DNA of 64,000 bases, from the NCBI GenBank assembly GCA_029237695.1, contig CM055265.1, positions 215,714,506-215,778,505 on the forward strand. Reading direction: 5' to 3'. This DNA is from Conchocele bisecta. Lineage: Eukaryota; Mollusca; Bivalvia; Lucinida; Thyasiridae. Below the pieces are notes generated by a model. It was not told the origin of the DNA. It did no database searches and saw only the letters and a list, made by a program, of their open reading frames with translations. This document shows, in pieces, positions 44,503 through 54,925 of the stretch (positions are counted from its first letter, which is position 1; each line of letters begins with the position of its first letter). The position numbers and the translations under genes are program-made.

Positions 44503-47500
44503 GTAGAGTAGCATGGAGATCCAGTAGAGTAACCTGACTGTATATAACATGTACTGATGTAGGGGGTATATAGTAGAGTAACCCGACTGTATATAACATG
44601 TACTGATGTAGGGGGCATCTTGTAGAGTAACCTGACTGTATATAACATGTGCTGATGTAGGGGGTATATTGTAGAGTAACCTGACTGTATATAACATGTA
44701 CTGATGTAGGGGGTATCGTGTAGAGTAACATGGAGATCCAGTAGAGTAACCCGACTGTATATAACATGTACTGATGTAGGGAGTATATAGTAGAGTAACC
44801 CGACTGTATATAACATGTACTGATGTAGGGGGTATCTTGTAGAGTAACCCGACTGTATATAACATGTACTGATGTAGGGGGTATCGTGTAGAGCAACATG
44901 GAGATCCAGTAGAGTAACATGACTGTATATAACATGTACTGGTGTAGGGGGTATCTTGTAGAGTAACATGGAGATCCAGTAGAGTAACCTGACTGTAGAT
45001 AACATGTACTGGTGTAGGGGGTATCTTGTAGAGTAACATGAAGATCCAGTAGAGTAACCTGACTGTAGATAACATGTACTGGTGTAGGGGGTATATTGTA
45101 GAGTAACATGGAGATCCAGTAGAGTAACCTGACTGTAGATAACATGTACTGGTGTAGGGGTATATTGTAGAGTAACATGGAGATCCAGTAGAGTAACCTG
45201 ACTGTATATAACATGTACTGGTGTAGGGGGTCTATTGTAGAGTAACATGGAGATCCAGTAGAGTAACCTGACTGTAGATAACATGTACTGATGTAGGCGG
45301 TATATTGTAGAGTAACCTGACTGTATATAACATGTACTGGTGTAGGGTGTATATTGTAGAGTAACATGGAGATCCAGTAGAGTAACCCGACTGTATATAA
45401 CATGTACTGGTGTAGTGGGTATATTGTAGAGTAACATGGAGATCCAGTAGAGTAACCTGACTGTAGATAACATGTACTGGTGTAGTGGGTATATTGTAGA
45501 GTAACATGGAGATCCAGTAGAGTAACCGGACTGTAGATAACATGTACTGGTGTAGTGGGTATATTGTAGAGTAACATGGAGATCCAGTAGAGTAACCTGA
45601 CTGTATATAACATGTACTGATGTAGGGGGTATCTTGTAGAGTAACATGGAGATGCAGTAGAGTAACCTGACTGTAGATAACATGTACTGGTGTAGGGGGT
45701 ATCTTGTAGAGTAACATGGAGATCCAGTAGAGTAACCTGACTGTAGATAAAACATACTGGTGTAGGGGGTATCTTGTAGAGTAACATGGAGATCCAGTTG
45801 AGTAACCTGACTGTATATAACATGTACTGATGTAGGGGGTATCTTGTAGAGTAACCTGGGGAACCAGTAGAGTAACCTGACTGTATATAACATGTACTGA
45901 TGTAGGGGGTATATTGTAGAGTAACCTGACTGTATATACCATGTACTGATGTAGGGGGTATCGTGTAGAGTAACATGGAGATCCAGTAGAGTAACCCGAC
46001 TGTAGACAACATGTACTAATGTAGGGGGTATATTGTATAGTAACCGGACTGTATATAACATGTACTGGTGTAGGGGTATTTTGTAGCGTAACCCGACTAT
46101 ATATAACATGTACTGATGTAGGGGGTATCTTGTAGAGTAACCTGAATACCCAGTAGAGTAACCTGACTGTATATAACATGTACATATGTAGGGGTTATCT
46201 TGTAGAGTAACATGGGGATCCAGTAGAGTAACCTGACTGTATATAAAATGTACTGATGTAGGGGGTATCGTGTAGAGTAACCTGGGGATCCAGTAGAGTA
46301 ACCCGACTGTATATAACATGTACTGATGTAGGAGGTATATTGTTGAGTAATCTGACTGTATATAACATGTACTGATGTAGGGGGTATCTTGTAGAGTAAC
46401 CTGCCTGTATATAACATGTACTGATGTAGGGGGTATCTTGTAGAGTAACCTGACTGTATATAACATGTACTGATGTAGGGGGTATATGTAGTTACCTGAC
46501 TGTATATACATGTACTGATGTAGGGGGTATCGTGTAGAGTAACATGGATATCCAGTAGAGTAACCCGACTGTATATAACATGTACTGATGTAGGGGGTAT
46601 ATTGTAGTTACCTGACTGTATATAACATGTACTGATGTAGGGGGTATCGTGTAGAGTAACATGGATATCCAGTAGAGTAACCTGACTGTATATAACATGT
46701 ACTGATGTAGGGGGTATATTGTAGAGTAACCCGACTGTATATAACATGTACTGATGTAGGGGGTGTCGTGTAGAGTAACATGGATATCCAGTAGAGTAAC
46801 CTGACTGTATATAAAATGTACTGATGTAGGGGGTATCGTGTAGAGTAACCTGGGGATCCAGTAGAGTAACCCGACTGTATATAACATGTACTGATGTAGG
46901 GGGTATATTGTTGAGTAATCTGACTGTATATAACATGTACTGATGTAGGGGGTATCTTGTAGAGTAACCTGCCTGTATATAACATGTACTGATGTAGGGG
47001 GTATCTTGTAGAGTAACCCGACTGTATATAACATGTACTGATGTAGGGGGTATATTGTATAGTTACCTGACTGTATATAACATGTACTGATGTAGGGGGT
47101 ATCGTGTAGAGTAACATGGATATCCAGTAGAGTAACCCGACTGTATATAACATGTACTGATGTAGGGGGTATATTGTAGAGTAACCCGACTGTATATAAC
47201 ATGTACTGATGTAGGGGGTGTCGTGTAGAGTAACATGGATATCCAGTAGAGTAACCCGACTGTATATAACATGTACTGATGTAGGGGGTATCTTGTAGAG
47301 TAACCCGACTGTGCATTACATGTACTGATGTAGGGGGTATCGTGTAGAGTAACATGGAGATACAGTAGAGTAACCTGACTGTATATAACATGTGCTGATG
47401 TACGGGGTATCGTGTAGAGTAACCTGGGGATCCAGTAGAGTAACCTGACTGTATATAACATGTACTGATGTAGGGGGTATCTTGTAGAGTAACCTGGGGA

Positions 47501-47776
47501 TCCAGTAGAGTAACCTGACTGTATATAACATGTACTGATGTAGGGGGTATCTTGTAGAGAAACCTGGGGATCAGTAGAGTAACCTGACTGTATATACATG
47601 TACTGATGTAGGGGGTATCTTGTAGAGTAACCTGGGGATCCAGTAGAGTAACCTGACTGTATATAACATGTACTGATGTAGGGGGTATCTTGTAGAGTAA
47701 CCTGGGGATCCAGTAGAATAACCCGACTGTATATAACATGTACTGATGTATGGGGTATCTTGTCGAGTAAAGGGGG
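44503..47776. repeat. satellite array, main part
   Basis: Two unit types alternate: a long one of about 70 bp (GGAGATCCAGTAGAGTAACC plus CTGTATATAACATGTACTG plus TGTAGGGGGTATCTTGTAG) and a short one of about 48 bp lacking the GATCCAGTAGAGT part. Variants with GGATATCC or GGGGATCC instead of GGAGATCC cluster in blocks (GATATCC at 46550-47250, GGGGATCC at 47420-47715), a sign of local amplification. Long minus-strand frames of up to 718 codons are artefacts: no unit carries a stop in those frames. Confidence 0.93.
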
Positions 47777-48608
47777 TATATTACAAGGTTCGACAATGTC
47801 CAGCTGTGGGTAAACGTTTGTCGTGGCACGCGAGAACTGTTTGAACCCCAAGGGTGTAGGTATGGGTATGTGCTAAAGTAAGCATCACAAAAATTGTCAG
47901 AGAAGTGCATGCTTAAAACACGAAAACGGTCAAGAGAGAAGAAACTTTTTTGACATAAAAAACTGGCTAAGTGTTTCCACAACCATGTGAAGGTCAAAAA
48001 GGTTAAGGTCATGCTAATGGCGGCATGAGTATGTTCCAAATGCTTACATGTAGCAAGTGTCCAAATATTGAAGCAATACATCAAGTAATATTAATGTTAT
48101 ACGATGATGAAGAAACTTGTACGATGATGAAGAAACTTGTACAAACATTTTAACACAAAATATGGCTACGTGTTTCCGCAAAACTGTGATGGTAAAAAAT
48201 ATCAAGGTCATGTTAATGGCGGCTTGAGTGTGTTTCAAATGATCACATGTATCAAGTGTTCAAATAATGAAGCAATCCATCAAGTAATTTTAAAGTTATA
48301 CCATGATGACGAAGCTTGTACAATGTTTTTTGACATTTCTGACGACGACGATGACAACACGGACAACGACGGAAAAAGCGACTGCTATAATTGCTTTTGC
48401 TAAAGCAGGCGCGACAAAAGCCACCGCCACAGAACAGGTTGAATTCATATGACTGAGGCAAAACACAAAACAGATAAATATGAAGAGATTCTTTTGAGTG
48501 AATGACAAACAGTGCATGAGCTGAAGAGACAAATGTCCAGGCTGATCTAGCGCTTGTAACCCCGTTCATCCATGTAAAGTAACATTATTACATGTGATTA
48601 TGCTATAT
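47777..48608. repeat. spacer with diverged core-repeat remnants
   Basis: At 47985-48110 and 48185-48310 two diverged monomers share TCAAGGTCATG(T/C)TAATGGCGG and GAAGCAAT(A/C)CATCAAGTAAT. A GACGACGACGATGACAAC tract and a GCTTTTGCTAAAGCAGGCGC hairpin (48395-48414) look like a core-repeat element end. The acidic C-terminus of the open frame at 48137-48403 derives from the GAC repeat. No gene. Confidence 0.6.
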
Positions 48609-48860
48609 TACTCCAGTAAACTGGGCTGATAATTTGGAAAAGGTCGGCAAAAATAGTAAAGACATGAAACCTATGTAGATAACATGTTTTGAGCCTTCTA
48701 AATAACATAGGCTGGTCTCCCAAATTGTCCGTGGTGAGAGTTCGTCAGAAAAGTGGAAAATCCAAGATGGCCGCCAAACGGGATACATTTTTGACAATAT
48801 CACAAGAACTAAGCTAGTTATGAACACAATTTCAGAACTTACTCCCACATTATAGGTTTG
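48609..48860 (+). repeat. left terminal inverted repeat of the PIN/CXC element
   Basis: Pairs with 52510-52765. Carries CCAAGATGGCCGCCAAAC, close to the YY1 site AAGATGGCGGC. Related AAAATGGCCGCCACC is at 48918 and GTCCGCCATTTTG at 49288, in subterminal sequence. Confidence 0.75.
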
Positions 48861-49559
48861 TGGCTATCGGACGGTGATACACAGAAAATTATTTTTATGA
48901 CTACCATCATGGTTTTCAAAATGGCCGCCACCAATGACCTTCTTTTCTCTCAATAAATGTGTAAATATATCTATAAAATAGAGGCAAAACACCAAAAGAG
49001 CCACAGGAAAACAAGACAAACACGCAACACCGCACAAATGACGACACACGTACATCGGTAGTCGCAGAGCCTTCAATATGGCACATATGTGCACTCCATC
49101 ACTAGCGATGTACGACCCACAACAAAAATGCGAAAGGACAATGGCTACGCATGGAAATTATACAACACAAGCCTCACAGAACACAAAACACCAACACAAA
49201 TTCCATTCACTTCATTATTGTAGAGAAGACTGTCAAGTATATTTTAAAATACACAATGTCGCGCATTTTCTGATGATTTGTACTTTGTCCGCCATTTTGA
49301 AACTCAAGCTGACAGTCACCAAACTACACATTTTTGACAATATCACAATCACGGAATCAGTTATAAGTTTATGTTTTCTGGCTATGCCCGCGACTTGGAT
49401 GTTCCGATTTGACGGAGAGTTTTATTCCAGATTGTTTCAGTGTCATCTGCAATTTAAATGTTCAGTATTATACGGTAATAGTAGAACCACAACACACACA
49501 GGCACAGACTTATACACTGATAATGTGTTTGTAATGGTCTCATAATGTCGGAAGTGGAT

Positions 49560-52020
49560 GCTCCGCAATACTGATCAATATTCGGTGGCATCTGTTTCGG
49601 TGTACTCATGACATCTTCATCCTCATTACTGGAGCTATCTGAACGTCCGTGATCATTGTCTTCATTCAGGGGATGATTGTTATCTTCGTCAATTTCTGGA
49701 ATGTCGAAGTTGGCGCAACCACTACCACGACACTGGCCACAGAGAATTCCGAACAATGAGGCCAGCTTTCCGACAACCACAAGCTCGCTCACAGCCACAT
49801 TTGCAGTTGCACAAAATCAAACTCAGAAGTTCAGGGGGAGCAGGAGGCTGGCGGGCTAGAACTGGATGAAATTGTCCATTGACTAAGTTCCATCCCAACT
49901 TCCTGGTGGTAGTTCATGTCCTAACCAGTGTTGTACTTGGTGGTAAGCACGCAAAATAATGTTGTCATACCAGCCTCGGATGTTGGTGGTAAGGCTTCGA
50001 GTTTGATCTTGCTCTGTATTGCACACTTTTCTACTGCCTTCAGGAAGCAGTGATGTCTGTGTTCGTTCAGTGTCAATGTGTCCTTCGGTGCAGCGTACAA
50101 GGTCTTCTCCAGCTGACGTGACTGACTCCGTTGGTGATGATGGCTCAATGAATACGTCCACACATTTCTGCAGGTCGGGTTGCTTTCGCAGTAAGTTGAC
50201 TGCTTTCTGCTTACCTTGTCGATAGGGGCAGGGCGATGTTGGTGTCGCAACCTGTCATTGCATGCAGGGAAAACAGACTTCCACTCAAGCGTTCCATGTT
50301 CTTTGAACAGATGCGATAGTGTATACCTTATTCGGGTAGTTTCCACTGCCAGCTTTAAACAAGTAGATATTATCATTTGGCCCGGCAAGTTGAATCATGA
50401 GGATGATAAGGTCAACATCAGTTCCCACAACTACCACGGCGTTGTCACCTGACAGAGACATTGCTGTACTGACTATTAAAGTATCAGCATCAGCTGTCGC
50501 CTTACCATTTGAAAAAAACCTGTCTTGTCGGATGGTGACTGGCATTTCGTCCGTTTTTCTCATTGATACATCATCGAACAGAGACACAGGACGAGGAGCC
50601 AGCTCATACTGAAGACACGAGGCAAACTATTCATCTGACTTCACCAGACAAATAATTCTGTTGAACAGTTGCATTGATAGGTATGATCGCTTTAACTGAG
50701 CTTCTAACTGCGGTCAGAGAAAGAACTCTGTCTTTCCTGTGCAACTTGACCTTTCCAAACGTCATTCCCGTTATCTTCGTCATGGCATCTGTCCCTTATT
50801 TTACTTTTTAGGCATGAATCACAGGTTAATAGTCACGTCGCCTACTACGACCAGTACCAATGGGCATTAACTCACTGGTATGTGGCAGTCGTGAGTGTAA
50901 GGTGAATCATTCTACTAGTTTGTCAACGTCCTGTGAACTGTCTAAACTCGTCTGCTGTCATCTTGTTTTGCAGTTCGGACATCTCCTGCAAAGTGTCCGG
51001 CTGCATGGAAATGTGGCATCATTTCACGTACAGTTTCGAGGTGTAATGCCCAATCTCCACAGCGCTCGGCAGATACAAAGCGGTGCATTAGGGTTACCTG
51101 TTACCATAGTATCGCATCCACAGCTTAGCTGTGCGACCGATGCCTATGGCATGTAACTTGCTAGCTTCCATTTTGCTCAATACTTTAGCAAGGAGTGTTC
51201 ACTTTGTAATGTCTTTAGAGTTTCTGTTGCATTCATGGCCACCTTGTGCAGTGAACCGAGTTGGGTATTTTCGTTCTCGTTGAGTCCCAGTTCTTGTAAG
51301 ATAATGACTACTAGAGCGAGCTGAGTAAGAAAGTGAGCACAAATGCTCCATAAAAATGCTTGAGCAAATGCATGCCCAGTCATCATCTTTTCTATGGAAT
51401 CTGTCGCATAAATGGTAGACCATACATCCTTTAGACCACTGTCACCCATTATGTAACCAACGACACCCATGAACGACATCAGTAAATGGAACCCACCTAG
51501 TCGTACCACAATCGGTGACAAGTCACTGTCACTGCTTGCTGCAGTCACCATGTCCATAGCTTTGGCGCAAAGAGGCTGATCGAATGTGACAGGACACGTT
51601 TTCTGACCCAGCAGCAAACACTAGAACCGTGTATATGGCATCTAAACTGGTTGGTTGCAAATTCACGAATGGCAGGATAACGACCTTGGAAATCTGATAC
51701 TCCTTGCTTTCATTTGTTACCAACTCCATATACCCATTCCAGCTTGGGTTCTTTGGCGCCTTTAGCCAAGTACCACACATCCACAGCGTGTCTAGCAAAG
51801 GGTATAAATACTTTTCTGAGGACTGTCTCCAAGATCCTTCACTGATATACCATCGATGCCTTTTATGTTTCTAGCTGTGTATGTTTGCAAAATCACTTTG
51901 TTCACCTGCGCTAGGGTATCAGACGTCGGCTGTACCTTTACATGATACCTCCCATGATGTGGAAGGTACCATAACCAATTCCATCCATAGTTCTCACATT
52001 GAAATCCGCATTGTATCACA
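49560..52020 (-). pseudogene. uncharacterised invertebrate family with PIN-like and CXC (Tesmin/TSO1-like) signatures, frameshifted
   Basis: Read from 52020 leftward. An N-terminal part (52019-51792) is followed by LPFVNLQPTSLDAIYTVLVF (about 51700-51640), TFDQPLCAKAMDMV, VVRLGGFHLLMSFMGVVGYI (about 51513-51455) and a helical part to 51177. A badly broken stretch (51170-50600) keeps LQEMSELQNKMTADEF (about 50990). At 50587-50285 ADADTLIVSTAMSL and VVVVGTDVDLIIL have the spaced acidic residues of PIN/FEN-like nucleases. Near 49945 AYHQVQHWLGHELPPGSW precedes a cysteine cluster CNCKCGCERACGCRKAGL (about 49811-49760) and CGQCRGSGC, a CXC-type pattern. An acidic tail follows. At least six frame changes. 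No introns are apparent. The family is widespread in molluscs and cnidarians as far as I recall; its function is unknown. Confidence 0.65.
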
Positions 52021-52509
52021 AACTAACTGAATGAATTTGCTTCTACAGAAGGCCTGTTTTGTAGCATCACAGATGCTTCATAGCGCCGTGCTTCATTGTA
52101 GGAGGCACACACACCCATACCGTACAGTATGTACATAATATGCATGGATCCCACGTGCCTGTGTACGTAGACTGATAGTCCGACCTGAATCATAGAACGA
52201 CCGCAGTCGAGTGGCAGTGATTATTGCATGGTTGATAACTGCATTTTCGTTTCCTATCTATTTCAGGTCCTTTTTTTCCTGTATGTATCACATTGTCCAT
52301 GAATGTATTCAGTGTTTCTGGGACAACAGAATTTGTATCATCGTGTTGGGGAATATACATCTGTTTCGTATGCCATCAACCTAATGTCTTCTCTGACGAT
52401 TCCCGCAGCTGTTTTGACAATTCGTAAACACTCTTGCTACCAAGCGCTACTCACATATTTTGAAATCCATGATAGCGAATCGATTATCCATTAATGGTTA
52501 TTACCATCT

Positions 52510-52765
52510 TATAGGTAGACATCGGAAACATATTACTTTGTGTAGCAACTAAAATTATGTTCATAACTGGCTTAGTTCCCGAGATATTGTCAACATATAT
52601 TCAGATTGGCGGCCATCTTGGATTTTCCGATTTTACGACGAACGATCACCTCGGACAGTTTTGGAGACCAGCCTATGTTATTTAGGAGGCTCAAAACATG
52701 TTAGCTACATATGTTTCATTATTTTAAAAAATTTGCCGACAAAAAATGCTTTGTTTACTGGAGTA
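52510..52765 (-). repeat. right terminal inverted repeat of the PIN/CXC element
   Basis: Inverse of 48609-48860 with substitutions and small indels; ends GTTTACTGGAGTA followed by TAT. Confidence 0.75.
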
Positions 52766-52975
52766 TATGGAAACTCCACTATAACATGGCAATGACAGAT
52801 TTTGGCAGGAAACCAGTAACATAAGCTGAAGAACCTTTAACAAATATTTAATTTCTCAAGAAAAATAAACATATTTGCAACTCTTTAACAGTAAAATATA
52901 CAAATTTATACAGGAATCTAGACCAGGCAGATTAGGAACTGCTTGATGATTCGACGGCAAACTATGGTAGATTAA
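52766..52975. other. spacer between two TIR elements
   Basis: AT-rich; ends with the TTAA target (52972-52975) of the following element. Nothing else recognised. Confidence 0.4.
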
Positions 52976-53713
52976 AGGTACATGCCCACGCAGCAGGTTA
53001 AACTGTACTACCGGTACTACTTTTCATTTTCTGTCATGCCTTATATGAGCCATTTGTCTACCCACTAACGAGTTATTTTTCATTACGGCGCGTGTTAATT
53101 GGTGTTAAATCGCATTTTATATGCCGTGACCAGAAAAGGTATTTTCCGACCTCGTGCTATTTTTACCAACACGCGTCACGTGACACGGTCAATCATATCA
53201 CATCTTTGACATGCGCTGTTAAGTATCGGAAGTTGAGAAGACAAATCTCTGAGTCCAAATCTAAATCTCCACGTAACTCTTTCCATTTGGTGATCTGGTC
53301 GCCAATATTAACCACTATCTCTCTGTACTGCCTGTCCCTCAGACATTTCGCCTTTTTTTTTTGGTTCCGACGCCGTTTCATACAATTTCTGTCCTGGACG
53401 TTTCGACATGTTGATATTCGTTGTTTACATATTGGGAAGCCTACTGGCGCGCGTAGTATACTGCGCATGCGCACCGCAAGCCGTGATGTGAAAGTCGTCC
53501 CCACACATTATCAAAATAGACTGTTACCGTCGCGCGTCGCTAACAGTAAATTGAATAATTAATAAATGATTATATTTGTATAGTGGGCACTCGTAATTTT
53601 TTAGAACTGGTGGAATAGTGATAATATTTTTTTTTTTTTTTTTTTTATTTTTTTTCACTTATTTAATTCTATAAAGAACATTTTGTGCCTACTGCGTCCT
53701 TGGGCATGTACCT
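52976..53713. mobile_element. TTAA-flanked TIR element
   Basis: Ends AGGTACATGCCCA and its complement, flanked by TTAA at 52972-52975 and 53714-53717; TTAA is the target of piggyBac and Kolobok types. A second copy of the right end is at 60738-60833, also followed by TTAA. The 738-bp interior has one basic ORF (minus strand) and a poly-T tract at 53625-53652. Too short for a transposase, so it is non-autonomous or a remnant. Confidence 0.72.
53193..53409 (-). pseudogene. short basic ORF within the TTAA element
   Basis: The minus-strand ATG at 53409 opens MSKRPGQKLYETASEPKKK. A slip in the A run (about 53348-53358) shifts to the frame RDRQYREIVVNIGDQITKW and LRGDLDLDSE, ending at 53193. The layout, basic N-terminus then a KW-LR-DL-L helical block, resembles the first exon of uncharacterised invertebrate proteins, as far as I recall. 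It may be a captured exon or an exon of a longer transposon gene. Not functional alone. Confidence 0.45.
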
Positions 53714-53717
53714 TTAA

Positions 53718-54061
53718 GCAACGAGTGTCCAACACATTTCATTTAACACAATTTCATAACAGGGTGATACACACAGGGAAGTACTACATGATAACATTGA
53801 GACCAGGACTAAAGCATACACAGTTTTCTGAGCAAATACCACTGTACTGTAAGCTGTACGGGTCGGCATATTAAGACACTCACAAGATGGCGGACTGTAA
53901 AAAACGTGAAAGGTAAGTGCTTCAATTTTTACTGTTTTCCCCTTTAAAACTAGCAAAAAGCATGAACTAAACGTGGTAATCCTGTGTATAAATATTGTCT
54001 TAACCCTTGGTTGCTCTTGTCAGGGTCCATCTTTCGCTAATATAAGCAGGAACGACAAACT
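53718..54061. other. spacer, nothing recognised
   Basis: No repeat or gene. AAGATGGCGGAC at 53885 is a single YY1-like site. Confidence 0.4.
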
Positions 54062-54232
54062 AGATGGCCGCGGCCTGCATGTCGCGCCTTGGGGCGAGGC
54101 ATGGACACTAAAAAAAGAGATAATATAGTATAACGAAAAACTTTAACCAAAAAACTTTAACCAAAAACTTTAACCAAAAACTTTAACCGGACACACGTAC
54201 GTACGTACGTACGTACGCCAAAGTGCCGAACA
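54062..54232 (-). repeat. core-repeat element end fragment
   Basis: Inverse of parts of 2103-2676: the GGCCGCGGCCTGCATGTCGC hairpin end, four AACTTTAACCAAAA words, and a GTAC tract (54194-54218) followed by GCCAAAGTGCCGA. Confidence 0.75.
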
Positions 54233-54925
54233 TTTTGAAAATGAAGCGAGAGAACGGTCTTTACAGAGCTTGCATACGGTAATTTCTGCATGAATTTTGA
54301 ATCTGTCACTTGATATTGCATCATTGATTGATGCTCTTTCTGAATATGTGCCCCTCGTTTCCACACTTTAATTGCAACTATGTTCAAAATTACTTAGAAA
54401 AAATCACCACTGGACGGTTAAGACTCCGGAAGCAAGCAGCTTACATTACAGTGAATACTCAATGCTCAAAATCAGCAAGTTCGACCAATATAGCCGTGTT
54501 ATTTTGAGTATGATTATGGAGAAAGTGCTCATAATGCTGTATAAGCACAGCACAGGCCTAAAATAGCCTGCTCATTCAGTGAATGAAGTAACTACATGCA
54601 TTGCTGCTAGTGAACTTATATGATCCGAGTATGTTGATGTAAACTGCTGAATGTCCTTATTTTATTGGATATTGGAGACACAGCATTGTAACACATTGTC
54701 CATCAATGAAGAAATATGTGGCCGTAATTTCTGACAAGGCGAGTGTCTCACCCACGAAGGTCAAAGTCACCAAGGACAAGGTCACAATGTGAGAAAGTCC
54801 AAAATGATTGATAGAAATGATTGAATTGGTGGATAACCATAAATGTGAGGAAGTTATAATAGACTAAGTTTGGTAATAATATGACTTAACGGAATAGAAG
54901 ATATTCAACATTTAGACATACAGGT
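54233..54925. other. AT-rich spacer, no gene
   Basis: CCAAGGACAAGGTCACAATG at 54770-54789 is an isolated core-repeat-like word. Small frames have no domain signatures. Confidence 0.45.

Larger units (their letters stand above)
48609..52765. mobile_element. DNA transposon-like element with about 250-bp TIRs carrying a PIN/CXC-type gene
   Basis: Inverted terminal regions lie at 48609-48860 and about 52510-52765. Outer ends are TACTCCAGTAAAC and its complement. Further shared blocks are GACCAGCCTATGTTATTTA, CTCAAAACATGTT, GGCGGCCATCTTGGATTTTC and GACAATAT, all in inverted order. TAT flanks both ends (48606-48608, 52766-52768), a possible 3-bp target duplication. The only gene remnant inside is 49560-52020 on the minus strand. 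The association of the gene with TIRs is direct; whether it encodes the transposase is inference. Confidence 0.7.

Noticed and set aside
44355..48084. Very long minus-strand frames (718, 530, 505 codons)
   Set aside because: They follow the satellite unit and its frame variants, and overlap each other in several frames. No independent coding signal.
48137..48403. Acidic DDDDD-containing protein end
   Set aside because: The acidic run is a GAC repeat typical of a core-repeat element end, and the upstream part is a diverged repeat monomer.
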